Below, piece by piece: positions 1-7,361 of a stretch of 33,265 bases of DNA. Numbering within the stretch: position 1 is the first letter of the stretch; every line of letters starts with the position of its first letter. The notes under the pieces were generated by a model. The model was not told where the DNA came from. It did no database searches and saw only the letters and a list, made by a program, of their open reading frames with translations. The stretch is from an uncultured Clostridia bacterium (lineage in GTDB: Bacteria; Bacillota; Clostridia; Oscillospirales; Ruminococcaceae): positions 1 through 33,265 of the forward strand of contig CALXEL010000089.1 of assembly GCA_944387315.1 (NCBI GenBank). Direction: 5' to 3'. Made by a program: the position numbers and the translations under genes.

Positions 1-1630
1 GATCAAACCGCCGCTCGCACAGTTCCGAAAGATCCAAAGCGATTTTGACAGTGTCCACCCGGGCCAGCTTGTGAGGGCTGATTACCCCCTCCACCGTCAT
101 CCGGTCGTGGCTGTCCAGGTAACAGCAGGCGTAGAGAGGTTCCAATCCCTCCTGGGTCAGATACTCCCCCACCTTGGCGGAAAGCCGGTCGTCCTGGCCG
201 GTAATCTGTCCCAGCTGATGGGAGAGCTCCTCAATCATCAGGGACATGCCCGCGAACTGATCGGTGACCGCGCTGCGGATCTGGGACACCTCTCGCCGGG
301 TTCCCTGTCCCCGCAGATATTCCCCATACTCCCGGTTGAGCCCCGCCACAAAGGCATCCAGCCGGCAGCAGATCCGGGAAAAATGTTCCGGCAGCTGTTC
401 TTTTGAGATGGTCTGCTCTTTCTTTAAAGTGAGCATAGCAGTGTTGAGGGCATCCATGGTCTGATTATATTCCAGCTGCCAGCACCGGCTTCGGTAGCCG
501 CAGCGCCGGCAGACCGTCTCGGCCAGCCGGGAATAGACACCGGAAATATCGTTGGAGGCCATATCATCCAATTTCTGTGAGACCTGTTGGGTAGTCTCGC
601 AGATGTCGGTCAAGCTCTCTGATACCAGATGAAGCCGGGTAAACAGAAGATGCTGCATCAGCTGATCGCCGGAGCCGCTATTTTGGGCCGCCAATAGATT
701 CCCCAGCCCCAACCATTTGGTGGGCAGCGGCAAAAAGATGGCGGCGGCCAACACCGACTCGTAAACCGCGCCCATCATCAGCTCCTGGGAGGGAGCCAGG
801 ATACTGACCACTACATTGGTCAATACAAAGGCACAGGACACCGGCAGACGGCCGGCTGAGGACAGGAGCCCGGCAGCCAGACCTCCAATGGAATAGCTGC
901 CCATTAAAAATCCATACTGGGTACCCAGCATGGCGGCGGTGGCTCCGGCGCCCACACCAGCTACCGTACCGCCCCCCTCCCCGCTGCCCAGGGCGCAGAT
1001 CAGTACTACCACCATGGCGGTGGTGCGGCCCAGTGAAAGGCCAAAAACAGTAAAGCGGGACAGGGCGATGATCACAATACAAAAGCTGACAATGAGGCAG
1101 ATCCGGTCATTGCGGTCTGAGTTCTCCACCCCCAGAGCGATGGTCTGGATGGAGCGCACCATAAAATAGGCCGAACCTGCCGCCAGCAGAATTTCCGAAA
1201 GGGAGAGAGCCAGGGTATAAAGGTACACCTGGGAGGAAAAGGTAAGAATCAGAGAGGGAACCGCCAGAGTTGCCGCCGCCAGTATAGGAGCGGACCATAA
1301 AGAGAGCTTGGCTCTCTTTTGGGCTGGCCACAGCCAGCGGATCATCCCCATAAGGAGCACAGCGGCAATATATTTCATATTACCCACTATGGAGGAGGAA
1401 AACCCATAGCCCAACAGGGCTCCCAGTACCGCCGGCAGACTGTACTGGGTTCCTGCTGCGGCCACAAAAGCCACACCAAAGGGAGCGATCCCCCCAAATA
1501 TGTAAGCGCCCGCCATAAAAAAGGACACCAATCCCGCTGCCAGATATTCCAGCAGCTGCCGTTCTTTCTGTATGGTATGCCGCAGGCTTTCCCACAGTGG
1601 AACGCCTGTAAATTCTGTTCTGTTTTGCAT
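1..1630 (-). CDS. spoIIE: Stage II sporulation protein E, N-terminal part (runs off left edge)
   Basis: SpoIIE is the membrane-bound PP2C phosphatase that dephosphorylates SpoIIAA to activate sigma-F in the forespore and interacts with FtsZ at the polar septum. The frame reads without a stop from an ATG at 1630 (protein starts MQNRTEFTGVPLWESL) to the window edge, about 543 codons. The first ~300 residues hold a run of roughly ten hydrophobic segments, as in SpoIIE. After them comes a cysteine-bearing stretch (VCRRCGYRSRCW) typical of the linker region. The C-terminal phosphatase domain lies outside the window, so catalytic residues cannot be checked. A GGTGGTGA ribosome binding site lies six bases before the ATG. 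The gene is divergent from gltX. The call rests on membrane topology plus the Cys/Trp linker motif. Confidence 0.9.
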   Translation of the reverse strand, partial: MQNRTEFTGVPLWESLRHTIQKERQLLEYLAAGLVSFFMAGAYIFGGIAPFGVAFVAAAGTQYSLPAVLGALLGYGFSSSIVGNMKYIAAVLLMGMIRWLWPAQKRAKLSLWSAPILAAATLAVPSLILTFSSQVYLYTLALSLSEILLAAGSAYFMVRSIQTIALGVENSDRNDRICLIVSFCIVIIALSRFTVFGLSLGRTTAMVVVLICALGSGEGGGTVAGVGAGATAAMLGTQYGFLMGSYSIGGLAAGLLSSAGRLPVSCAFVLTNVVVSILAPSQELMMGAVYESVLAAAIFLPLPTKWLGLGNLLAAQNSGSGDQLMQHLLFTRLHLVSESLTDICETTQQVSQKLDDMASNDISGVYSRLAETVCRRCGYRSRCWQLEYNQTMDALNTAMLTLKKEQTISKEQLPEHFSRICCRLDAFVAGLNREYGEYLRGQGTRREVSQIRSAVTDQFAGMSLMIEELSHQLGQITGQDDRLSAKVGEYLTQEGLEPLYACCYLDSHDRMTVEGVISPHKLARVDTVKIALDLSELCERRFD

Positions 1631-1716
1631 ATCCAGTCACCACCTGATCGATTGTTGCCACAGGACCACCGGGTCCATAACCATCCTATTTTGACAGGGC
1701 TTGTCCCTTTATTCTT

Positions 1717-1754
1717 ATTATAAAATTTAAAACTGGAAAAATATGTCAGACAAA
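1717..1754 (-). promoter_or_regulatory. spoIIE promoter with 21-bp spacer and Spo0A-box-like sequence
   Basis: On the minus strand CTGACA (1749-1744) and a perfect TATAAT (1722-1717) are separated by exactly 21 bp. B. subtilis Spo0A-activated promoters such as spoIIE and spoIIG are known for over-long spacers (21-22 bp). TTTGTCTGA (1754-1746) overlaps the -35 and resembles a 0A box (TGTCGAA core, 5 of 7). A second similar sequence, TTTGTCAAG, lies at 1827-1819, but it is also the complement of the gltX -35, so it may be coincidence. The hexamers and spacing are seen; Spo0A control is inferred. Confidence 0.6.
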
Positions 1755-1819
1755 GAACTATTTTCTTGTAAATAATTGGAAGAAAATGTAAATTATTTTG
1801 GAGGACTCTGCAAAACTCC

Positions 1820-1848
1820 TTGACAAAGAGGTGGGGCAACATTACTAT
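1820..1848 (+). promoter_or_regulatory. Sigma-A promoter of gltX
   Basis: TTGACA (1820-1825), a 17-bp spacer and TACTAT (1843-1848) form a near-consensus promoter, with transcription expected to begin near 1855. An inverted repeat with 7-bp arms (CATTACT 1840-1846, AGTAATG 1852-1858) spans the -10 and could be an operator or chance AT symmetry. Confidence 0.75.
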
Positions 1849-1854
1849 TAAAGT

Positions 1855-1968
1855 AATGCCGCTCCCTCCCTTGCTCTAGCAGGAGCGCGACGGCAGGCAC
1901 CGCCTTTGTGACAACTGGTCCGGCGGTGAAATATGACGCGGCAGGACCGCGATGGAGGTTAAAACAAG
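1855..1968 (+). promoter_or_regulatory. Hairpin-rich gltX leader, function unknown
   Basis: The stretch between the predicted gltX start site and its ATG can form successive hairpins: GCTC/GAGC (1873-1886), CACCGCC/GGCGGTG (1898-1904 with 1922-1928) and CGCGG/CCGCG (1937-1951). The last lies just before the GGAGG ribosome binding site at 1954-1958. I do not recognise a known riboswitch. The remaining part of the 338-base gap between spoIIE and gltX holds the two divergent promoters and no gene. Confidence 0.35.
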
Positions 1969-3435
1969 ATGAAATTCGACCATGTTCGCACCCGATTTGC
2001 TCCCAGCCCAACTGGCTACATGCATGTGGGCAACCTGCGTACCGCTCTGTACGCCTATCTGACAGCCAAAAGCCAGGGCGGCAAAATGATTCTTCGTATT
2101 GAGGATACCGATCAGGAACGACAGGTAGAAGGTGCCGTGGATATCATCTATAATACCCTGCGGGAAACCGGACTGTTGTGGGACGAAGGTCCTGATGTAG
2201 GCGGCCCGGTAGGTCCCTATATTCAGAGCCAGCGGATGGATCTGTATAAAAAATACGCTTTGGAACTGGTGGAAAAAGGAGCCGCTTACTACTGCTTCTG
2301 TGACAAGGAGCGGTTGGAAGAGGTACGGATGGTACAAAAAGCCTCGGGCATGGCCCCCCACTATGACCGCCACTGTCTCTCCCTGACCCCAGAGGAAATC
2401 AAGGCCAAGCTGGACGCGGGGGTTCCCTATGTCATCCGGCAACGGATTCCCGACAGCGGAACCACCACCTTCCATGATGAGGTGTATGGGGATATTACAG
2501 TGGAAAACAGCACCCTGGACGACCAGGTCCTGTTGAAAGCCGATGGCATGCCCACCTACAACTTCGCCAACGTGGTGGATGACCATTTGATGGCCATGAC
2601 CTATGTAATCCGGGGCAGCGAGTATCTCTCCTCCTCCCCCAAGTACAACCTGCTCTATGAGGCTTTTGGCTGGGAGATTCCCAAATACATCCACTGTCCG
2701 CCAGTTATGAAGGATCAGAACTACAAGCTCTCCAAACGAAACGGAGACGCCTCCTATCAAGATCTGGTGGCCAAGGGCTACCTGAAGGAGGCAGTCCTCA
2801 ACTACATCCTGCTGCTGGGATGGAGCCCCAAGGGCGATAAGGAGATCTTCTCCCTGCCTGAGATGGTGGAGGCTTTTGACATTGAGGGCATTTCCAAGTC
2901 CCCCGCTATTTTTGACCCGGTCAAGCTGCGGTATCTCAACAGTGTGTATATCCGGGCCCTCAGTCCCGAGGAGTTCCACGAAAAGGCCCTGCCCTGGATT
3001 CGCAAGGGAATCCAGCGTCCCGATGTGGATACCCACCTGGTGGCCCAGGTACACCAAGCCCGGTGCGAGGTGCTGGAGGACATTGTGGAGCAGGTGGACT
3101 TTATCGATCAGATGCCTGACTACTCCTCTGAGCTCTGTGTAAGCAAGAAGATGAAACCCAACCAGCAGGGCTCCCTGGACACCTTAAAACAGGTGCTGCC
3201 TGTGTTGGAAGGGCTGGAGGACTTCTCGGTGGAGGGACTCCACACCGCCCTGTTCCAGCTGATTGAGAAGCTGGGTGTGAAAAACGGCATTGTACTGTGG
3301 CCCCTGCGGGTGGCTGTCAGCGGCAAGCAATTCACTCCAGGAGGCGGCATTGAAATCTGCGCCATTTTGGGCAAAGAGGAATCTATCCGCCGGGTGAAAG
3401 CGGCTATCGCCAAGCTGGAAGCGGAACAGAACTAA
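1969..3435 (+). CDS. gltX: Glutamyl-tRNA synthetase
   Basis: Charges tRNA-Glu (and tRNA-Gln in bacteria that use transamidation) with glutamate in the cytoplasm. The 488-residue length is normal. The class I HIGH element is present as [12 protein letters not shown] (residues 11-22) and the KMSKS-type loop as KLSKRNGD (253-260). A likely zinc site of the bacterial type is visible: C109 and C111 followed by Y132 and C136. The start is fixed by GGAGG at 1954-1958 and by the conserved [15 protein letters not shown] beginning. Transcribed alone from the promoter at 1820-1848, ending at the terminator at 3444-3477. Downstream genes are convergent. Confidence 0.97.
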   Translation: MKFDHVRTRFAPSPTGYMHVGNLRTALYAYLTAKSQGGKMILRIEDTDQERQVEGAVDIIYNTLRETGLLWDEGPDVGGPVGPYIQSQRMDLYKKYALELVEKGAAYYCFCDKERLEEVRMVQKASGMAPHYDRHCLSLTPEEIKAKLDAGVPYVIRQRIPDSGTTTFHDEVYGDITVENSTLDDQVLLKADGMPTYNFANVVDDHLMAMTYVIRGSEYLSSSPKYNLLYEAFGWEIPKYIHCPPVMKDQNYKLSKRNGDASYQDLVAKGYLKEAVLNYILLLGWSPKGDKEIFSLPEMVEAFDIEGISKSPAIFDPVKLRYLNSVYIRALSPEEFHEKALPWIRKGIQRPDVDTHLVAQVHQARCEVLEDIVEQVDFIDQMPDYSSELCVSKKMKPNQQGSLDTLKQVLPVLEGLEDFSVEGLHTALFQLIEKLGVKNGIVLWPLRVAVSGKQFTPGGGIEICAILGKEESIRRVKAAIAKLEAEQN

Positions 3436-3443
3436 AAGAAAAG

Positions 3444-3477
3444 AGAGCGGCAGCCATATGGCTGCCGCTCTTTATTT
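3444..3477. terminator. Bidirectional terminator between gltX and the XRE pair
   Basis: Perfect 12-bp stem AGAGCGGCAGCC / GGCTGCCGCTCT (3444-3455, 3460-3471) with a 4-nt loop, followed on the plus strand by TTTATTT. On the minus strand the stem is followed by CTTTTCTTTT, so it can also stop transcripts from the convergent XRE gene. Confidence 0.85.
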
Positions 3478-3482
3478 ATACT

Positions 3483-3725
3483 CTATTCCAGTTCCTGCTC
3501 CAACTGATAAAAGCCCTCCCAGTCAAAAAAGTCCGGAAGGCTGATTTCCAACCCGTCGCAGAGCATTTTAATGGTTACAATCCCCGGGTTCCGGCTGGCC
3601 CCATAGAGGATGTTTTTCAGAGTCGAGGGCGGTACCCCTGAAATACGAGCCAATTGATTGGGCGAAATCTGCCGCTGATCGCAGAGCTGCAGCAGCCGGC
3701 GGGCCACTGTTTCACGTGTTTTCAT
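3483..3725 (-). CDS. Small XRE-family HTH regulator, copy A
   Basis: Eighty-residue protein that is almost entirely one XRE/Cro helix-turn-helix domain. The recognition region contains NQLARISGVPPSTLKNIL (residues 23-40) and the domain ends with LCDGLEISLPDFF, a typical last-helix sequence. The ATG at 3725 is preferred over an in-frame upstream start because AAAGGGGGAT precedes it and because it gives the same length as the neighbouring paralogue. The two proteins align end to end without gaps at 36 of 80 identical residues and share the last six (LEQELE), so they arose by tandem duplication. The gap to copy B is 66 bases, so they are probably co-transcribed. No effector domain is present; the target is unknown. 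Confidence 0.85.
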   Translation of the reverse strand: MKTRETVARRLLQLCDQRQISPNQLARISGVPPSTLKNILYGASRNPGIVTIKMLCDGLEISLPDFFDWEGFYQLEQELE

Positions 3726-3791
3726 TGGGTCTATCCCCCTTTGTCCAGTCACCGGGAACCCCATGAAATTCCCTGCCGCTTTTGATTTTCT

Positions 3792-4034
3792 CTATTCCAG
3801 TTCCTGTTCCAGATGGAGGAAAATTTCATCGTCAAAAAATTCCGAAATACTTAAGCCCAACCCATCGCACAGTTTTTTAACAGTGATAACCGACAAATCT
3901 TTCCGGCTCTCATCCATCATACTATAAACAGTGGAGGGGGTCACCCCTGAAAGGTTGGCCAACTGGTTGTAGCGTATTCCTCTTTCCTTGCACAGACTTT
4001 GAAACCGCAATACAATTGCCGCTTTTATTTTCAT
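3792..4034 (-). CDS. Small XRE-family HTH regulator, copy B
   Basis: Eighty-residue XRE/Cro helix-turn-helix protein, first gene of the tandem pair. Visible HTH elements are NQLANLSGVTPSTVYSMM (residues 23-40) and the closing LCDGLGLSISEFF. GAGGTGG upstream supports the ATG at 4034. It is divergent from the SLOG/DUF1273 gene, with a short control region holding a 7-bp-arm palindrome at 4083-4098. A TACAAT on the minus strand (4061-4056) could be its -10, but no good -35 is seen. It may regulate itself, its twin or the divergent gene; that is inference from layout. Confidence 0.87.
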   Translation of the reverse strand: MKIKAAIVLRFQSLCKERGIRYNQLANLSGVTPSTVYSMMDESRKDLSVITVKKLCDGLGLSISEFFDDEIFLHLEQELE

Positions 4035-4082
4035 AGTATATCCACCTCAGCATCGATTGTATTGGATTAATCGCAGCTGAGT

Positions 4083-4119
4083 ATACGCACTTGCGTATTT
4101 TCAAAAACTTTGTTATACT
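4083..4119 (+). promoter_or_regulatory. Promoter of the SLOG gene with overlapping palindrome
   Basis: TTGCGT (4091-4096), 17-bp spacer and TATACT (4114-4119), the latter preceded by TGT to give an extended -10. A perfect inverted repeat, ATACGCA-CT-TGCGTAT (4083-4098), covers the -35. This is the position expected for a repressor operator, and the divergent genes encode XRE proteins. The binding assignment is inference. Confidence 0.65.
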
Positions 4120-4154
4120 GGCCCTATATAAACCCGTTGAAAGGTTCTGGTACT

Positions 4155-4631
4155 ATGGACGCCATTTGCTGCTTCACCGGCCATCGCCATCTGCCGCCCC
4201 ATCAAATCCCGCAGATTCGGCAGGCGCTTGAGACCCAGGTGGAAAAGCTGATCTGCCAGGGGGTGCTGACCTACCGCTGCGGCGGCGCCCTGGGTTTTGA
4301 CAACCTGGCCGCCCAAACCATTCTGGACTGGAAAACCTGGGAACCCCGGCTGCGGCTGGAATTGGTTCTCCCCTGCAGGGACCAAACCAAAGGCTGGCCG
4401 CCCCAAGATGTGGCCCACTACCAGAGGATTCTTTCTTTGGCGGATCAAGTTTCATTTATAACCGAAAGATATTTTCCCGGCTGTATGCAGCTGCGCAATC
4501 GCAGGCTGGTGGAGGGCAGCACCCACTGTATCTGTTACTGCACCAAGCCCACCGGCGGGGCTGCCTACACCAGGGACTACGCCCAAAAAATGGGGCTGCA
4601 AATTTACTTTCTGGCGCCTTTGTGTCTCTGA
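4155..4631 (+). CDS. SLOG-fold protein of the DUF1273/YpsA type
   Basis: A 158-residue protein. The order of motifs fits the DUF1273 (YpsA-like) branch of the SLOG/Rossmann superfamily: CCFTGHRHLPP near the N terminus, a glycine-rich CGGALGFDNLAAQ loop, then LRNRRLVEGSTHCICYC and GGAAYTRDYAQKMG near the C terminus. SLOG proteins are thought to bind nucleotide-like ligands; the molecular role of this family is not established. An in-frame ATG 45 bases upstream exists, but the start at 4155 has GAAAGG before it, begins right at the conserved domain, and leaves the promoter at 4091-4119 outside the coding region. Divergent from the twin XRE genes. Confidence 0.8.
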   Translation: MDAICCFTGHRHLPPHQIPQIRQALETQVEKLICQGVLTYRCGGALGFDNLAAQTILDWKTWEPRLRLELVLPCRDQTKGWPPQDVAHYQRILSLADQVSFITERYFPGCMQLRNRRLVEGSTHCICYCTKPTGGAAYTRDYAQKMGLQIYFLAPLCL

Positions 4632-4695
4632 CCTGCAAATCCGAACCCATCTTTTAAATATCTTGAAAAAAATCCCATTTTTTGCTTCGTAACGC

Positions 4696-4724
4696 TTTAC
4701 ACCAAGAAAGCAAAGTGGTAAAAT
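4696..4724 (+). promoter_or_regulatory. Promoter of the aminotransferase gene
   Basis: TTTACA (4696-4701), 17-bp spacer, TAAAAT (4719-4724), giving a start near 4731 and a leader of about 38 bases. Confidence 0.7.
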
Positions 4725-4768
4725 AAGGGTTATATTATTTTGGTTTTTGGGAAAGAGAGGTTTTATGT

Positions 4769-5959
4769 ATGCAATATCAGTTTTCAGATAAAATGGTCGC
4801 GGTCAAACCTTCCGCTATCCGGGAGATCCTAAAAATGTCCACCGATCCCAATCTGATCTCTTTTGCCGCAGGAAACCCAGCGCCCGATGCCTTCCCCTCC
4901 AAAGAGGTAGCTGAAATTACCGCCAAGGTATTGGCCGAGGATCCGGTATCTGTACTGCAATACTCCATCACTGAGGGATACCCACCTCTGCGTCAGGCCA
5001 TGAAGCAAATGATGCGGGAACATTATCATGTGGGAAATGACCAGGATGAGCTGCTTATCGTCTCCGGTGCGGAACAGGCCTGTGATCTGTTTTCCAAGGT
5101 AATCCTCAATGAGGGGGATGTGGTGCTGGCGGAGGATCCATCCTTTGTAGGCGCCCTCAACTCCTTCCGCTCCTATGGCGCCAAGCTGGTAGGCATCCCC
5201 ATGGAGGAGGACGGTCTCAATCTGGCAGAGCTGGAAAAGGCCCTGCAGACCTATGAGAAGATCAAATTCATCTATCTGATCCCCAACTTCCAGAACCCCA
5301 CCGGCATTACCATGAGCTGGGCCAAACGGAAAGCGGTCTATGAGCTGGCGGTCAAATACAACATCCTCATTTTGGAGGACAACCCCTATGGAGATCTGCG
5401 GATCAAAGGGGAAAATGTCCCCGCTATCAAAACCCTGGACAAGACCGGCCATGTGGTCTATATGGGCAGCTTCTCCAAGGTAATTGCCCCCGGCCTGCGG
5501 GTGGGATATACCGTCGCCCCCCAGGAGATCAGCCAGAAGATGGCCATTGCCAAACAGGTGGCCGATGTACATACTACAATTCTTGCCCAGTATATCTGTG
5601 AGCGGTATGTAGCTGTCTATGATTTGCTGGCTCACATTGAGGACCTCAAGAAAATTTACAAGCGCAAAACCGAACTGATGCTGGGTGAGATGGACAAACA
5701 CTTCAACCCCAAAGTAGCCTATACCCGTCCTGAGGGCGGTCTGTTTATCTACTGCACCCTACCCGGCGGCGTGGATTCCATCCCCTTCTGTCAGGAGGCT
5801 TTGAAGCGAGGCGTAGCGGTTGTGCCCGGTATCGCCTTCGCGGTGGATGAGGACTCTGTTTCCTCCGGCTTCCGCCTCAACTTCTCCACCCCCAGCGACG
5901 AGAACATTGTAAAAGGAATTGAAATCCTTGGCAAACTCACCTATGAGTGGGTAAAATAA
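4769..5959 (+). CDS. PLP-dependent class I/II aminotransferase
   Basis: A 396-residue fold-type I aminotransferase, the usual length for the stand-alone enzymes of the 2-aminoadipate / MocR-related branch. Visible PLP features are PNFQNPTG (172-179), the ring-contacting Asp in LEDNPYGDL (D204), the Schiff-base lysine in GSFSKVIAPGLRVGY (K237) and the substrate-carboxylate Arg in SGFRLNFS near the C terminus. No N-terminal wHTH domain is present, so it is not a MocR regulator. Substrate cannot be fixed from sequence; branched-chain, aromatic or 2-aminoadipate substrates are all possible. GAGAGG at 4755-4760 supports the ATG at 4769; an overlapping ATG four bases upstream is out of frame. Monocistronic between its own promoter and terminator. 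Confidence 0.92.
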   Translation: MQYQFSDKMVAVKPSAIREILKMSTDPNLISFAAGNPAPDAFPSKEVAEITAKVLAEDPVSVLQYSITEGYPPLRQAMKQMMREHYHVGNDQDELLIVSGAEQACDLFSKVILNEGDVVLAEDPSFVGALNSFRSYGAKLVGIPMEEDGLNLAELEKALQTYEKIKFIYLIPNFQNPTGITMSWAKRKAVYELAVKYNILILEDNPYGDLRIKGENVPAIKTLDKTGHVVYMGSFSKVIAPGLRVGYTVAPQEISQKMAIAKQVADVHTTILAQYICERYVAVYDLLAHIEDLKKIYKRKTELMLGEMDKHFNPKVAYTRPEGGLFIYCTLPGGVDSIPFCQEALKRGVAVVPGIAFAVDEDSVSSGFRLNFSTPSDENIVKGIEILGKLTYEWVK

Positions 5960-5968
5960 CCAAATCTA

Positions 5969-6001
5969 AGAGCTGTCCTTAAAAAGGGCAGCTCTCTTTC
6001 T
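5969..6001 (+). terminator. Terminator of the aminotransferase gene
   Basis: Stem AGAGCTGTCC / GGGCAGCTCT (5969-5978, 5986-5995) with one mismatch, followed by CTTTCTT. Confidence 0.75.
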
Positions 6002-6029
6002 TGACAGGCCATGGAAAAGTTTTTATACT
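6001..6029 (+). promoter_or_regulatory. Sigma-A promoter of trpS
   Basis: Consensus TTGACA (6001-6006), 17-bp spacer, TATACT (6024-6029). Predicted leader is only about 36 bases, which leaves no room for a T-box riboswitch. Confidence 0.8.
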
Positions 6030-6071
6030 ATACTACATTACAATATCACACAAAAAGGAGGACTGTTTTCA

Positions 6072-7082
6072 ATGGAAACCACACAAAAACCTGAAAGAAA
6101 ACCGGTTATTTTTTCCGGTATCCAGCCCACAGGCATTATGACCCTGGGCAACTATCTGGGGGCCTTGAAACAGTGGGCAATGCTCCAGGATGAATACGAC
6201 AGTTATTACTGTATTGTAGATATGCACGCCATCACCATTCGTCAGGACCCGGCCGCTTTCCGCAAGAATATCCTGTCCGGCTATGCCCTGATGCTGGCCT
6301 GCGGCATCGATCCTCAGCGCAGCACCACCTTTATCCAAAGCCATGTGAAAACCCACGCGGAACTGGCCTGGATTCTCAACTGCTACACCCAGTTTGGAGA
6401 ACTGAGCCGGATGACCCAATTTAAGGATAAATCCCAAAAACATCCGGACAATATCAATGTGGGGCTGTTTGCATACCCCTCTCTGATGGCTGCGGACATT
6501 CTGCTCTATCAGGCGGATCTGGTACCAGTGGGCGTAGACCAAAAACAGCACCTGGAGCTGACCCGGGATATTGCCACCCGGTTTAACTCGGTTTATGGCA
6601 ATACTTTCACTCTGCCCGACGGCTACTACCCCAAGGCGGGAGCCAAGATCATGTCCCTTCAGGACCCCACCAAAAAGATGTCCAAATCCGATGAGAATGT
6701 CAACGCTTTTGTAGCCATTCTGGATGATCAGGACACTATCATCCGCAAGTTTAAACGGGCGGTTACCGACTCTGAGGCCCAGGTGGTCTACCGGGAGGGC
6801 AAGGATGGCATCAACAACCTGATGTCCATTTACTCGGTGGTCACCGGCAAAACTTACGAGGAAATCGAGAAAGAGTTTGACGGCAAGGGCTATGGCGACT
6901 TTAAACTGGCGGTAGGCGAAGCGGTTGCCGAGCATCTGCGTCCCATCCGGGAAAACTATGCCCGGTATATGAACGACAAGGCCTATCTGGAGGAGTGTTA
7001 CCACAAGGGGGCAGAAAAGGCCCTTAAGGTTTCTCAGCGGACTCTGGACAAGGTCCACAAGAAAATTGGCTTTATTCGGTAA
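6072..7082 (+). CDS. trpS: Tryptophanyl-tRNA synthetase
   Basis: Charges tRNA-Trp with tryptophan in the cytoplasm. The 336-residue length is typical of bacterial TrpRS. The class I signature appears as SGIQPTGIMTLGNYLG (residues 15-30, the TLGN form of HIGH) and the KMSKS loop as KKMSKSDEN (201-209). AAGGAGG at 6055-6061 fixes the ATG at 6072. Own promoter upstream and strong terminator downstream, so monocistronic; the next gene, prmC, is convergent. No T-box leader is seen. Confidence 0.97.
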   Translation: METTQKPERKPVIFSGIQPTGIMTLGNYLGALKQWAMLQDEYDSYYCIVDMHAITIRQDPAAFRKNILSGYALMLACGIDPQRSTTFIQSHVKTHAELAWILNCYTQFGELSRMTQFKDKSQKHPDNINVGLFAYPSLMAADILLYQADLVPVGVDQKQHLELTRDIATRFNSVYGNTFTLPDGYYPKAGAKIMSLQDPTKKMSKSDENVNAFVAILDDQDTIIRKFKRAVTDSEAQVVYREGKDGINNLMSIYSVVTGKTYEEIEKEFDGKGYGDFKLAVGEAVAEHLRPIRENYARYMNDKAYLEECYHKGAEKALKVSQRTLDKVHKKIGFIR

Positions 7083-7098
7083 TCCATCCAGACAACTA

Positions 7099-7131
7099 GG
7101 GCCGGCCTCTGATGAGGCCGGCCCTTTTCTT
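7099..7131 (+). terminator. Terminator of trpS
   Basis: Perfect 11-bp GC-rich stem GGGCCGGCCTC / GAGGCCGGCCC (7099-7109, 7114-7124) with a TGAT loop and a TTTTCTTT tract. Confidence 0.9.
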
Positions 7132-7361
7132 TGAGAAAATAATATGCTTATAGTATTATTTATATATTTTATGACAAAATTCCCGTATTTTCTGCTGAAT
7201 TCCCCTTTTTTCCTCTGGAAAGTAGGGGAAAGACCAGCGGCGCTCTCTGCTGCCTGGCCTTTCAATGGGCGCTGGAAAACCGGAAAAGGTAGCCTGTCCT
7301 TTGGAGCATATAATACTATTTGTATTTTTTTGACAAAATATAGCAAAATATCCAGTTGTTT
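7132..7361. repeat. Intergenic spacer with AT-rich repeats around a GC-rich core
   Basis: This 230-base gap between convergent trpS and prmC has no convincing gene. Two imperfect AT-rich direct repeats ending in GACAAAAT lie at 7154-7180 and 7314-7339. A perfect 10-bp inverted pair (ATAGTATTAT 7150-7159, ATAATACTAT 7310-7319) sits at the same ends. Between them is a more GC-rich core with local dyads such as CCAGCG / CGCTGG. It could be a small miniature element or a noncoding RNA, or simply eroded DNA. Confidence 0.35.

Noticed and set aside
1855..1968. T-box riboswitch before gltX, suggested by AGGACCGCG near the ATG.
   Set aside because: The leader is only about 114 bases from the predicted start, no Stem I or specifier loop is visible, and no terminator follows the motif.
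4640..4690. Terminator after the SLOG gene (A tract, CCC, T tract around 4662-4683).
   Set aside because: The possible stem is purely A-T and too weak to call.
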